Position numbers and translations under genes: made by a program. From Acidovorax_G lacteus (GTDB taxonomy: Bacteria > Pseudomonadota > Gammaproteobacteria > Burkholderiales > Burkholderiaceae_C), in contig NZ_BAABEX010000007.1 in the NCBI RefSeq assembly GCF_039540375.1, positions 558,001 to 622,000 on the forward strand: a stretch of DNA of 64,000 nucleotides, in the 5' to 3' direction. Positions 55,021 to 63,924 of the stretch are shown here, piece by piece. The notes under the pieces are model-generated. The model had not been told where the DNA came from and made no database searches. It worked only from the letters and a program-made list of their open reading frames with translations. How positions within the stretch are numbered: position 1 is the stretch's first letter; each line of letters opens with the position of its first letter.

Positions 55021-58000
55021 ATGTCCGCCCTGGCACCACTGCCCCTGCGCCAGACGCAGTGGCTGGCCCTGATGGCGGTGGCCGCACTGTGGCTGGCCGC
55101 GCTGGGCTACACACTGTGGCGGCTGCACGACCAGGCGGTGGAAAACGCACAGGCCCAGGCCGAGTTGCACGTGCGCAACTTCGAGACCCACATCACCCAG
55201 GCGCTGCAGATCATCGACCTGGCCGCCGCGGGACTGGACTCTGCCCTCGACGCTCCCCCCGATCCGGCCGCGCTGCAGCGCCACCTGCTGTCGGTGCTGC
55301 GTCCCACGTCGTTCATCCGCTCGATCTCGGTGGTGGATGACACGGGCCGCATCGTCGCCAGCTCCGACAGCGCCAACCTGGGGGTGCAACTGCCGCTGGA
55401 TCACTTCTATCCGCCCACGCTGAGCGACCTGCTGCGCATTGGCGTGCCCTGGCGCGGCCGCGATTTCCACAACGGCGAGGAGGGGCCCTTCGACGACGCC
55501 ACGCCAGGCTTCGTCCCAGTGCTGCGCGGCATACCCTCGCGCAGCGGGTCGATGGCGCTGCTGGTCACGCTGCACCCGGACTTTTTTGCCCACCACACAC
55601 GCCAGCAGCTCGACGAGGCCGTGGGCCACACCCAGTGGTTGCGCTACGACGGCCAACCCCTGTTCCGCTCGCGCAGCCTGCCTGCGGCACTGGCCGACGC
55701 GCTGGACACCACCATCACCATGCGCCTGCAACAGACCGAGCAGGGCCGCGTGACACTGCCCGGCGGACAGGCCGCGCCCATGCTGAGCGCATTCCGTGCG
55801 TCACCGCAGTTTCCGGTGGTGGTGGCCACCCACCTCGACCATGCGCAGGTCCTGGCCGCCTGGCGACAGGAGGCACAACGCCTGGCGCTGGTGGTGCTGC
55901 CGATGGTGGCGACGCTGCTGCTGCTGGGCGTGCTGGCGCTGCGCCGCCAGCAGCGCGTGGCCGCCAAGCAGGCCGAGCTGCGCGAAGAGCGGCGCCTGAC
56001 CTCCAGCGTGTTCCATGCGAGCAACGACGCCATCATCGTCACCTCGGCCTCGGCCGACATCCTGTCGGTGAATCCGGCCTTCGAGCGCATCACCGGGTAC
56101 AGCGCCAACGAGGTGCGCGGATGCAACCCCCGCATGCTGTCCTCCGGCCAGCAAGACCAGGCTTTCTATGCGCGCATGTGGCAGCGCCTGCTGGCCACGG
56201 GCTTCTGGCAGGGCGAACTGGTCAACCGCCATCGCGACGGCTCCCACTACGTGTGCCACATGACCATCAGCGCCGTGCAGGACGATCAGGGCCATCTGAG
56301 CCACTACGTCGGCGTGGCCCGCGACATCACAGTGCACCAGGCCGCAGAAAAGCGCCTGCAGCTGGCGGCCAGCGTGTTCAGCCACGCCCATGAAGGCATC
56401 ATGATCACCAACGCCGACGGCGTACTGGTCGATGTGAACGAGGCCTTCAGTCGTATCACCGGCTATGCGCGCGAAGAGGTGCTGGGCCAGACACCCCGCA
56501 TGCTGAGCTCGGGCCGCCAGCCGCGCAGCTTCTACGAGCGCATGTGGAGCGAGCTGCGCACCGTGGGCGCCTGGAGCGGCGAGGTCTGGAACCGCCGCAA
56601 ATCGGGCGAGGTGTACGCCGAGATGCTGCACATCAGCGCCGTGGCCGACAGCAACGGCCAGCTCAGCCATTACGTCGCGCTGTTCTCCGACATCACCCAG
56701 AACAAGGAACAGGAGCGCCGCCTTGAGCGCATCGCCCACTACGACGCACTCACCGGCCTGCCCAACCGCGTGCTGCTGGGCGAGCGCCTGCGCCGCAGCA
56801 TGCAGCAAATGCAGCGCCTGCGCAGCACGCTGGCAGTGGTGTTTCTGGATCTGGACGGATTCAAGGCCATCAACGACCAGCACGGCCACGACGCAGGCGA
56901 CCACCTGCTGGTCGCCCTGGCCGGACGCATGAGCCACGCGCTGCGCGAGGAGGACACCATCGCCCGCCTGGGCGGCGACGAGTTTGTGGCCGTGCTGTCG
57001 CACCTGCACACCGTGCAGGACTGCATTCCGGTGATCGAGCGGTTGCTGCGCGCCATCAGCGATCCGGTGGTCGTCGAAGGCGTCACGCTGCAGGTCACAG
57101 GCAGTCTCGGCGTCGCGTTCTACCCGCAGGCCGACGAGGTGGATGCCGACCAGCTGCTGCGCCAGGCCGACCAGGCCATGTACCAAGCCAAAGTCGCCGG
57201 CAAAAACCGCTATCAGGTGTTCGATGTGGAGCAGGACCGTACGCTGCGCGGCCGCCACGAGAGCCTCGAACGCATCCAGCAGGGTCTGGACGACCACGAA
57301 TTCGAGCTGTACTTCCAGCCCAAGGTGAACATGCGCAGCGGCGAAGTGCTGGGCGTGGAGGCGCTGCTGCGCTGGAACCACCCCGAGCACGGTCTGCTGC
57401 CGCCCGGTACCTTCCTGGACGTGATCGGCGACCACCCGCTGCACCTGCAACTGGGCGAATGGGTGATCGAGCAGGCGCTGGTGCAGATCGTGGAGTGGAA
57501 GCGCGCGGGTCTGCACATGCCGGTGAGCGTGAACGTGGACGGGCGGCAGTTGCAGCACCCGGAGTTCATGACGCGGCTGCAGGCACTGCTGGCGCGCCAC
57601 CCGCAGGTGCAGCGTGGCGACCTGGGCCTCGAGGTACTGGAGAGCAGCGCGCTCAGCGACATTCCACATGTGTCGGGGGTGATCGACGCCTGCGAATCGC
57701 TAGGCGTGGACTTCGCGCTTGACGACTTCGGCACCGGCTACTCCTCGCTCACCTACCTGCGCCGCCTGCCCGCGCGGGTGCTCAAAATCGACAAGAGCTT
57801 TGTGCAGGGCATGCTCGAAGACCCGGAAGACCTGAGCATCCTTGAAGGCGTGCTGGGCCTGGCGCGCGCCTTCCGACGCGCCGTGGTGGCCGAAGGCGTG
57901 GAGAGCATCGCCCACGGCCAGATGCTGCTGCGCATGGGCTGCGAGGGCGCACAGGGCTATGCCATCGCCCGGCCCATGCCCGCGCGAGCGCTGCCCGTGT

Positions 58001-58482
58001 GGCTGGCGCAGTGGCGGCCCGATGCGCGCTGGCTCGGGCAGCGCACCTGCTCGGGCGACGAGTTGCCGGTGCTGTTTGCGGTCGTCGAACACCGTGCCTG
58101 GACCGATGCCGTACACGCCTATGTCACAGGCGAGCGCGACACGCCTCCCTCGCTGGACGCAAGCGCCTGCCGCCTCGCGCACTGGATTGCCAACAGCCAC
58201 GGCAGCGCATCGCCCAACCGCCAACGCGTGCTGCTTGACATCGCCGCCGCACACGACCACACGCACGCCGTGGCACGCCGCATATGCGCGCTGCGCGCAT
58301 CGGGCCGCAGTGGCGAAGCCCGGGCGCTGTGCGACGCATTGGGCGCAGCGAGCCTGCACCTGCAACAAGCGCTGGACCGCTGGCTGGAGCCCGCCCACCC
58401 GGGCGCATCCTCGCCCAGCGCCAGCTGGTTTGCACCGGCAGTGGCAGAAGACCCCCATGGCACGCCCTGCCCGCTGAACTAA
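55021..58482 (+). CDS. Membrane sensor PDC-PAS-PAS-GGDEF-EAL with a C-terminal CZB-like domain
   Basis: A 1153-residue inner-membrane protein. A segment near 14-33 and another near 285-305 flank a periplasmic dCache/PDC-like domain. Two PAS domains (about 330-450 and 455-570) follow. GGDEF is intact at 651-655 (RLGGDEF); the EAL domain has EAL at 780-782 and DDFGTG at 901-906, though EVLES stands where EITES is usual. The last 130 residues carry a CZB-like pattern: H1024 with W1027, C1050 in SACRLAHW, and a later AHDHTHAV histidine cluster. Start ATG 55021; a GTG at 54961 just after the upstream stop is also possible. It can in principle both make and hydrolyse c-di-GMP. Confidence 0.93.
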   Translation: MSALAPLPLRQTQWLALMAVAALWLAALGYTLWRLHDQAVENAQAQAELHVRNFETHITQALQIIDLAAAGLDSALDAPPDPAALQRHLLSVLRPTSFIRSISVVDDTGRIVASSDSANLGVQLPLDHFYPPTLSDLLRIGVPWRGRDFHNGEEGPFDDATPGFVPVLRGIPSRSGSMALLVTLHPDFFAHHTRQQLDEAVGHTQWLRYDGQPLFRSRSLPAALADALDTTITMRLQQTEQGRVTLPGGQAAPMLSAFRASPQFPVVVATHLDHAQVLAAWRQEAQRLALVVLPMVATLLLLGVLALRRQQRVAAKQAELREERRLTSSVFHASNDAIIVTSASADILSVNPAFERITGYSANEVRGCNPRMLSSGQQDQAFYARMWQRLLATGFWQGELVNRHRDGSHYVCHMTISAVQDDQGHLSHYVGVARDITVHQAAEKRLQLAASVFSHAHEGIMITNADGVLVDVNEAFSRITGYAREEVLGQTPRMLSSGRQPRSFYERMWSELRTVGAWSGEVWNRRKSGEVYAEMLHISAVADSNGQLSHYVALFSDITQNKEQERRLERIAHYDALTGLPNRVLLGERLRRSMQQMQRLRSTLAVVFLDLDGFKAINDQHGHDAGDHLLVALAGRMSHALREEDTIARLGGDEFVAVLSHLHTVQDCIPVIERLLRAISDPVVVEGVTLQVTGSLGVAFYPQADEVDADQLLRQADQAMYQAKVAGKNRYQVFDVEQDRTLRGRHESLERIQQGLDDHEFELYFQPKVNMRSGEVLGVEALLRWNHPEHGLLPPGTFLDVIGDHPLHLQLGEWVIEQALVQIVEWKRAGLHMPVSVNVDGRQLQHPEFMTRLQALLARHPQVQRGDLGLEVLESSALSDIPHVSGVIDACESLGVDFALDDFGTGYSSLTYLRRLPARVLKIDKSFVQGMLEDPEDLSILEGVLGLARAFRRAVVAEGVESIAHGQMLLRMGCEGAQGYAIARPMPARALPVWLAQWRPDARWLGQRTCSGDELPVLFAVVEHRAWTDAVHAYVTGERDTPPSLDASACRLAHWIANSHGSASPNRQRVLLDIAAAHDHTHAVARRICALRASGRSGEARALCDALGAASLHLQQALDRWLEPAHPGASSPSASWFAPAVAEDPHGTPCPLN

Positions 58483-58790
58483 GCAGCGCATGCAGCGCGA
58501 AACCAATCACTATCAAATCAATAGCAAACTTTTGAGCCTGTAAAACCACAAGCCGCCTTTCTCAACGACGACTTCCAGTCCCCAGCGGCGCCGCCACCAA
58601 CGACGCTACAGGCCGCAGGGACATGGCCCGCTCCAAGCCTGACCAGCGGTCATTTCTTGCTACAGTGCCGCCCCAGAGGTTCCGGGCCGCTTCTTGCAGC
58701 CTGCGGACCCGCCAAAAAAAGCACCCCACCCGCCCGCCGCGCAGCCGCTCATGGCCGCATGTGCGGGCCCTCGCGCGACAGGACCATCAC
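58483..58790. other. 308-bp intergenic region before yggX
   Basis: Holds a degenerate repeat copy (58507-58546) and a TACAGT -10-like box (58661-58666) that would start yggX transcription near 58673, with a leader of about 118 nt. The in-frame upstream extension of yggX has no family features. Nothing else is seen. Confidence 0.6.
58507..58546 (-). repeat. Degenerate interspersed repeat, copy 8
   Basis: On the minus strand it retains TTTGCTATTGATTTGATAGT, the left arm of copies 5 and 6, but lacks the GCTGCTCGTGC core. It is probably an eroded or truncated copy. Confidence 0.5.
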
Positions 58791-59063
58791 ATGGCACGTA
58801 CCGTTCAATGCATCAAACTCGGCAAGGAAGCCGAAGGCCTCGACTTTCCCCCCTACCCCGGCGAACTCGGCAAACGGATCTGGGAAAGTGTGAGTAAAGA
58901 GGCATGGGCCGCCTGGATCAAGCACCAGACCATGCTGGTCAATGAAAACCGCCTGAACCTGGCCGACGCCCGCGCCCGCCAGTACCTCGCCCGCCAAATG
59001 GAAAACCACTTCTTTGGCGGCGGCGCAGACGCCGCGGCGGGCTACGTCCCGCCCAGCGCGTAA
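58791..59063 (+). CDS. yggX: Fe(2+)-trafficking protein YggX
   Basis: A 90-residue small cytoplasmic protein that protects Fe-S clusters and helps iron handling under oxidative stress. MARTVQCIKLGKEAEGLDFPPYPGELGKRIWESVSKEAWAAW and the QTMLVNENRLNLADARARQYLARQMENHFFG end are nearly full family matches. AGGA lies 7 nt before the ATG. The last 12 codons lie in a segment that is partly repeated just downstream. Confidence 0.97.
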   Translation: MARTVQCIKLGKEAEGLDFPPYPGELGKRIWESVSKEAWAAWIKHQTMLVNENRLNLADARARQYLARQMENHFFGGGADAAAGYVPPSA

Positions 59064-59170
59064 CGCTGCGCAGCAGCGTGCAGTGCTGCCAGAAGGGGTT
59101 TCGACAAAACCACTTCTTGGGCGGCGGCGCAGACGCTGCGAGGGGCTCCAGCGACGCCCAGCGCGCAATG
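59002..59170 (+). repeat. Partial duplication of the yggX 3' end
   Basis: The last codons of yggX (59002-59065, AAAACCACTTCTTTGGCGGC then GGCGCAGACGC) are repeated at 59104-59170 as AAAACCACTTCTTGGGCGGC then GGCGCAGACGC, with both copies running on to GCCCAGCGCG. The copies are about 100 bp apart and have drifted. The second copy is non-coding and lies before mnmC. Confidence 0.85.
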
Positions 59171-59233
59171 CCCTGCGGCATTGGGGCGTACCACTGCAGA
59201 AACGCCATGCGCCCCTGACCCATTTGCCAGCCC

Positions 59234-61168
59234 ATGTCCGAACCCCTCGAATGGCTGGAAGACGGCACGCCCTACAGCCCGCGCTTCCAGGACCGCTACC
59301 ACAGCAGTGCCAACCGCGGGCTTGACCAGGCGCGCGACGTCTTCCTGCGCGGCTGCGGTCTGCCCGCGGCGTGGGCACACCGGCCCTGCTGGCGCATTCT
59401 GGAAACCGGCTTCGGTTTCGGGCTGAACTTCCTCGTCACCTGGGCGGCCTGGCGGGCCGACCCGGCACGCCCTGCGCGGCTGCATTTCGTCTCGACCGAA
59501 GCCTGGCCCGTGCGGGCCGAAGACCTGCTGCGCGCCCTGTCGGTGCATGCCGATCTCATGCCGCTGGCACGCGAGCTGGCCGCGCAGTGGTGGGGCCTGC
59601 TGCCCGGCGTGCACCGGCTGCGGCTCGATGGCGGGCGCGTGCTGCTCACGCTGTGTGTGGGCGACGCGCAGGCGCAACTGCGCGAGCAGACGCTGCAGGT
59701 CGACAGCGTGTACCTGGATGGTTTCAGCCCCGAGCGCAACCCCGAGCTCTGGAACCTGCACACCCTGAAAGCGGTGGCGCGCTGCTGCCAGCCGGGCACG
59801 CGCCTGGCCACCTGGTCGGTGGCGCGCAGCGTGCGCGACCACCTCACGCAATGCGGCTTTGCGGTCGAGCGCGTGCCCGGCGTGCCGCCCAAGCGCGCCA
59901 ACCTGCAGGCGCTGTACGCCCCACGCTGGCAGGTGCGGGGCGGGCCTGCGGTGGAGCCCGCGGCCACACCGGCCCGCTGCCTGGTGATCGGGGCAGGCAT
60001 CGCCGGCGCGGGCGTGGCCCATGCGCTGGCTTTGCGCGGATGGCAGGTCCAGATGCTCGACCGGGGCACGCGGCCCGCGGCTGGGGCCTCGGGCCTGCCC
60101 GCCGGGGTGTTTGCCCCCCATGTCTCGCCCGACGACGGCCTGCTCTCGCGGCTGTCGCGCGCAGGCGTGCGCTGCGTACAGCACCACGCACACCAATGGC
60201 TGCAGGCGGGCAGCGAATGGGCCGCCAGCGGCGTGCTCGAACACCGCACCGATGGCACCCCGGGCATCGGCCCCGGGTGGCTGGACGGCCCCGGGGCCGA
60301 CTGGACGCGCCCGGCAGACGCCGCCCAACGCGCCCGGTGCGGCCTGCCTGATGCGGCCGTGGCCCTGTGGCACGCGCAAGGCGGGTGGCTGCGCCCCGGC
60401 CAGCTGGTGCCGCGCCTGCTGGAGGGGCCGGGCATCGCCTGGCATGGAGGCGTGGCCGTGGCGCGTCTGCAGCACACCGGCGGCCCGGCCGGCGTGTGGC
60501 AGGCGCTGGACGCCGACGGCCACCTATTGGCCGAGGCCGAACGCGTGGTGGTGGCCGCGGGCTACGACAGCCGCGCTCTCGCCGCGCCGCAGTGGCCGCT
60601 GTACGCGCTGCGCGGGCAGGTGAGCTGGGCCCCGCTCGACGCCGCAAGCCAGGCGCTGCCCCCCTTCCCGGTCAACGGCCACGGCAATCTGGTCCCGGCC
60701 TTTGGCGCGGCCGATTTGCTGGGCGGGCCGGCCGACGCGCGCGCCTGGGTCATGGGTTCCACGTTCGAGCGCGGCATCACCCGCGCCGAGGCCACGCCCG
60801 AAGAACAGCACGCCGCCCATGCGCTGCACCGCGACAAGCTGGCGCAGTTGCTGCCCGCGGGGCTACCGCTGCTGGGGCCAGCACTGGATGCCGCGCTGGC
60901 TGGCCACCCCAGCCCGGTGCGCACCTGGGGCGCCGTGCGCTGCACCACACCCGACCGGCGCCCCATCGTGGGCCCGGTAGACACCGAGGCCGCGCCGGGC
61001 CTGTGGATCTGCACCGCCATGGGCGCGCGCGGGCTCACGCTCGGCCTGCTGTGCGGCGAACTGCTGGCCGCGCGCTGGCACGCCGAACCGCTGCCCAGCG
61101 AACCGCGCTTGGCCCAGGCCCTGGGCAGCGAACGCGTGCCCCGCAACCCACCGCCTGCTGACGCCTGA
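59234..61168 (+). CDS. mnmC: Bifunctional tRNA wobble-uridine modification enzyme MnmC
   Basis: Carries out the last two steps of mnm5s2U34 formation in tRNA. The 644-residue protein has an N-terminal SAM-dependent methyltransferase (MnmC2; ILETGFGFGLNFLVTW, STEAWPV, VYLDGFSPERNPELW) and a C-terminal FAD oxidoreductase (MnmC1; CLVIGAGIAGAGVAHALALRGWQV dinucleotide fold from about 250, then GLPAGVFAPHVSPDD and the GARGLTLGLLCGELLA end). The ATG at 59234 begins MSEPLEWLEDGTPYSPRFQDRYHS as in the family. No clear operon partner; about 170 bp of duplicated yggX tail precede it. Confidence 0.95.
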   Translation: MSEPLEWLEDGTPYSPRFQDRYHSSANRGLDQARDVFLRGCGLPAAWAHRPCWRILETGFGFGLNFLVTWAAWRADPARPARLHFVSTEAWPVRAEDLLRALSVHADLMPLARELAAQWWGLLPGVHRLRLDGGRVLLTLCVGDAQAQLREQTLQVDSVYLDGFSPERNPELWNLHTLKAVARCCQPGTRLATWSVARSVRDHLTQCGFAVERVPGVPPKRANLQALYAPRWQVRGGPAVEPAATPARCLVIGAGIAGAGVAHALALRGWQVQMLDRGTRPAAGASGLPAGVFAPHVSPDDGLLSRLSRAGVRCVQHHAHQWLQAGSEWAASGVLEHRTDGTPGIGPGWLDGPGADWTRPADAAQRARCGLPDAAVALWHAQGGWLRPGQLVPRLLEGPGIAWHGGVAVARLQHTGGPAGVWQALDADGHLLAEAERVVVAAGYDSRALAAPQWPLYALRGQVSWAPLDAASQALPPFPVNGHGNLVPAFGAADLLGGPADARAWVMGSTFERGITRAEATPEEQHAAHALHRDKLAQLLPAGLPLLGPALDAALAGHPSPVRTWGAVRCTTPDRRPIVGPVDTEAAPGLWICTAMGARGLTLGLLCGELLAARWHAEPLPSEPRLAQALGSERVPRNPPPADA

Positions 61169-61242
61169 GGCGGCAGGATGCTGCAGGAGGCCGCCTGCGG
61201 CAGCCCGTTGCACCCACGGGCGCGCAGGCCGCGCCAGCGTTG

Positions 61243-61260
61243 GCGCATAAGCTTATGCGC
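61243..61260. promoter_or_regulatory. 18-bp perfect palindrome upstream of the sulfur operon
   Basis: GCGCATAAGCTTATGCGC is self-complementary over 18 bp and is followed by a further ATAAG. It lies 24 bp before the -35 of the promoter below, where an activator such as a LysR-type sulfur regulator could bind, or it is a repressor site. The site owner is unknown. Confidence 0.55.
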
Positions 61261-61283
61261 ATAAGGGCAGCACGAAACAATCG

Positions 61284-61312
61284 TTGGTTTTCATAAGCAG
61301 GCCGCCTACAGT
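61284..61312 (+). promoter_or_regulatory. Putative promoter of the TauE-cysI operon
   Basis: TTGGTT (61284-61289) and TACAGT (61307-61312) are spaced by 17 bp. Transcription would begin at about 61319, one base before the ATG at 61320, and no Shine-Dalgarno sequence is present, so the message may be leaderless. Confidence 0.6.
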
Positions 61313-61319
61313 CGCGGCC

Positions 61320-62123
61320 ATGCAGGAAATGGCCTTCATCGTTGCAGGGTTTGGCGTCGGGCTGATCGTCGGGCTCACGGGCGTGGGAGGCGGCTCGCTG
61401 ATGACGCCGGTGCTGATCTTCTTTTTCGGCGTCAAACCCCATCTGGCCATCGGCACCGATCTGCTGTTTGCCGCCTTCACCAAACTCGGCGGTACCGTGA
61501 GCCTGGCACGCCAGCGCCTCGTACCCTGGCGGGTGGTAGGGCAGCTCTGCGCGGGCAGCCTGCCGGCGGCGGGCCTGTCGCTCTGGGCGCTGCACCACAT
61601 CGGCCCAGCCAGCGCTGCGGCCCAGCGCATCATGACGACCACGCTGGGCGTGGCCCTGCTGCTCACCGCTGCGGCCACACTCTACAAGGTGGCGGTGTTC
61701 TCCCGCGAACGGCAGGCCGCCGAGGCCGCCGCGCGCCAGGCCAGCGGCCCGGCCGCCACCCGGCCCCGCCACTGGAGCCTGCCGATCCTGCTGGGCGCGG
61801 TCATTGGCGCGCTGGTCACCTTCACGTCGGTTGGCGCGGGCGCCATTGGTGTCACCGTGCTGCTGCTCGTCTACCCCCTTTTGCCGCTGCCGCGCGTGGT
61901 CGGTGCCGACATCGCCTACGCCGTGCCGCTCACGCTGGTGGCAGGGCTGGGCCATGCGTCGCTGGGCTCGGTCGACTGGCCGCTGCTTGCACAATTGCTG
62001 GCTGGATCGCTGCCCGGCATCTGGCTGGGCTCGCGCCTCGTGTCGCGCACGCCTGAACGGCTGATCCGCTCTCTCCTGTCCGTCCTGCTGGCCTGGGCGG
62101 GCCTCAAACTGGTTCTGATCTGA
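61320..62123 (+). CDS. Sulfite exporter TauE/SafE family membrane protein
   Basis: A 267-residue inner-membrane protein with about seven to eight hydrophobic segments. The family repeat is visible twice: GFGVGLIVGLTGVGGGSLMTPVLIFFFGVKPHLAIGTDL near the start and GAVIGALVTFTSVGAGAIGVTVLLLVYPLLPLPRVVGADIAYAVPLTLVAGLGH in the second half. Members move sulfite, sulfoacetate or related anions. The stop lies 7 bp before the cysI start, so the two are co-transcribed, and an association with sulfate assimilation is likely. Start ATG 61320. Confidence 0.9.
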   Translation: MQEMAFIVAGFGVGLIVGLTGVGGGSLMTPVLIFFFGVKPHLAIGTDLLFAAFTKLGGTVSLARQRLVPWRVVGQLCAGSLPAAGLSLWALHHIGPASAAAQRIMTTTLGVALLLTAAATLYKVAVFSRERQAAEAAARQASGPAATRPRHWSLPILLGAVIGALVTFTSVGAGAIGVTVLLLVYPLLPLPRVVGADIAYAVPLTLVAGLGHASLGSVDWPLLAQLLAGSLPGIWLGSRLVSRTPERLIRSLLSVLLAWAGLKLVLI

Positions 62124-62130
62124 CCCCACC

Positions 62131-63915
62131 ATGTACCAATACACCGACTTCGACCGCCAGTTCGTGCAACAGCGCGCCGCGCAGTTCCGCGACCAGCTCG
62201 AGCGCTGGCAGGCCGGCAAGCTCGCCGACGATGAATTCCGCCCGCTGCGCCTGCAAAACGGCTGGTACGTGCAGCGCTACGCCCCCATGCTGCGCGTGGC
62301 CGTGCCGTACGGCGAGCTGTCTGCGCACCAGCTGCGCACGCTGGCCCGCATTGCGCGCGAATTTGACGAGCCCGAAGCCGAGGTCTTCCGCACGGCCATG
62401 CAGACGCAGGGCCAGCTCGGCACCACGCACCTGCCTACGCACTGCGCGCACTTCACGACGCGCCAGAACGTGCAGTTCAACTGGATTCCACTGGACAAAA
62501 GCGCCGACGTGATGGACCTGCTGGCCAGCGCCCACATGCACGGCATACAGACCAGCGGCAACTGCATCCGCAACATCACCAGCGACGAACGCGCCGGCAT
62601 TGCGGTGGACGAGATTGCCGACCCGCGGCCGTTCGGCGAAATCATGCGCCAGTGGAGCACGCTGCACCCCGAGTTTGCGTTCCTGCCGCGCAAGTTCAAG
62701 ATCGCGATCAGCGGCGCTGCCGAAGACCGCGCGGCCATCGGCTGGCACGACGTGGGCCTGCAACTCGTGCGCAACCCGGCCGGTGAGCTGGGCTTCAAGG
62801 TGCTGGTGGGCGGCGGCATGGGCCGCACGCCGGTGATCGGCAGCGTGATCCGAGAGTTCCTGCCCTGGAACCAGATCATGAATTACCTGGAAGCCATCGT
62901 GCGCGTGTACAACCGCTATGGCCGCCGCGACAACCTCTACAAGGCCCGCATCAAGATCCTCGTGAAAGCCGAAGGCCAGCGCTACTTTGACGACGTGGAG
63001 GCCGAGTACCGCCAGATCGTCGAGCACGATGGCGCGATGCACACCATCACGCAGGCCGAATTCGACCGCGTGGCCGCCTGTTTTGTGGACCCGCCGCTCA
63101 CGCGCCATGTGGGCGCGCCGCTGGCCGCGCTGCCCACCGACCCGGCCTTTGTGCGCTGGCTCGAACGCAACGTGGCCCCGCACAAGAACCCCGCGCTGCG
63201 CGCCGTGACGCTGTCGTTCAAGCGCCCGGGCGCCTCACCCGGCGATGCCTCGGCCGAGGTGCTCGAAGCCGCGGCCGACCTGGCCGACCGCTTCAGCGCC
63301 GGTGAGGCCCGCGTAACCCACACGCAAAACCTGCTGCTGCCCTGGGTGCACGTGAACGACCTGGTCGAGGTGTGGCAAGAGGCCCGCCGACTGGGCCTGG
63401 CCCAGCCCACGGCGCACCTGCTGACCGACATGATCGCCTGCCCCGGCGGCGACTTCTGCGCGCTGGCCAACGCCCGCTCGCTGCCGATTGCGCAGGCCAT
63501 CCTGGAGCGCTACCAGGACCTCGACGAGCTGCACGACCTGGGCGAGATCGACCTGCACATCAGCGGCTGCATCAACTCCTGTGGCCACCACCACAGCGGG
63601 CACATCGGCATCCTCGGCGTCGACAAGGACGGCAAGGAGTGGTACCAGGTCACGCTGGGCGGGGCCGACGGCTCGGACCGCAGCGGCCCGGCCGTGGCCG
63701 GCAAGGTGGTGGGCCCTTCGTTCTCGGCGGCCGAAGTGCCGGGCGTGATCGAGGCTGTGCTCGACACCTACCGCACGCTACGCCAGCCGCAGGGCGTGCG
63801 CGCAGAGTCCTTCCTTGAAACGCTGCGCCGTGTCGGCGCCGAGCCCTTCAAGACCGCGGCCAATGCCGCCCGCCTGCCCGTGGCCGCCACCGAGGCCGAC
63901 ACCGCCACCGCCTGA
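62131..63915 (+). CDS. cysI: Assimilatory sulfite reductase, haemoprotein subunit (CysI/NirA type)
   Basis: Reduces sulfite to sulfide with six electrons at a coupled sirohaem and [4Fe-4S] centre. The 594-residue protein has the duplicated ferredoxin-like/sirohaem domains (TTRQNVQFNWIPL, TSGNCIRNITSDERAGI, VGGGMGRTPVIG). The cluster cysteines are C437 and C443 (CPGGDFC) and C480 and C484 (SGCINSCGHHH). Sequence points to the CysI-like form common in Comamonadaceae that may work without a CysJ flavoprotein partner beside it. Between the TauE-like gene (7 bp) and a DUF934 gene (9 bp), in an operon that continues past the window. Confidence 0.95.
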   Translation: MYQYTDFDRQFVQQRAAQFRDQLERWQAGKLADDEFRPLRLQNGWYVQRYAPMLRVAVPYGELSAHQLRTLARIAREFDEPEAEVFRTAMQTQGQLGTTHLPTHCAHFTTRQNVQFNWIPLDKSADVMDLLASAHMHGIQTSGNCIRNITSDERAGIAVDEIADPRPFGEIMRQWSTLHPEFAFLPRKFKIAISGAAEDRAAIGWHDVGLQLVRNPAGELGFKVLVGGGMGRTPVIGSVIREFLPWNQIMNYLEAIVRVYNRYGRRDNLYKARIKILVKAEGQRYFDDVEAEYRQIVEHDGAMHTITQAEFDRVAACFVDPPLTRHVGAPLAALPTDPAFVRWLERNVAPHKNPALRAVTLSFKRPGASPGDASAEVLEAAADLADRFSAGEARVTHTQNLLLPWVHVNDLVEVWQEARRLGLAQPTAHLLTDMIACPGGDFCALANARSLPIAQAILERYQDLDELHDLGEIDLHISGCINSCGHHHSGHIGILGVDKDGKEWYQVTLGGADGSDRSGPAVAGKVVGPSFSAAEVPGVIEAVLDTYRTLRQPQGVRAESFLETLRRVGAEPFKTAANAARLPVAATEADTATA

Positions 63916-63924
63916 GACCTCCCC

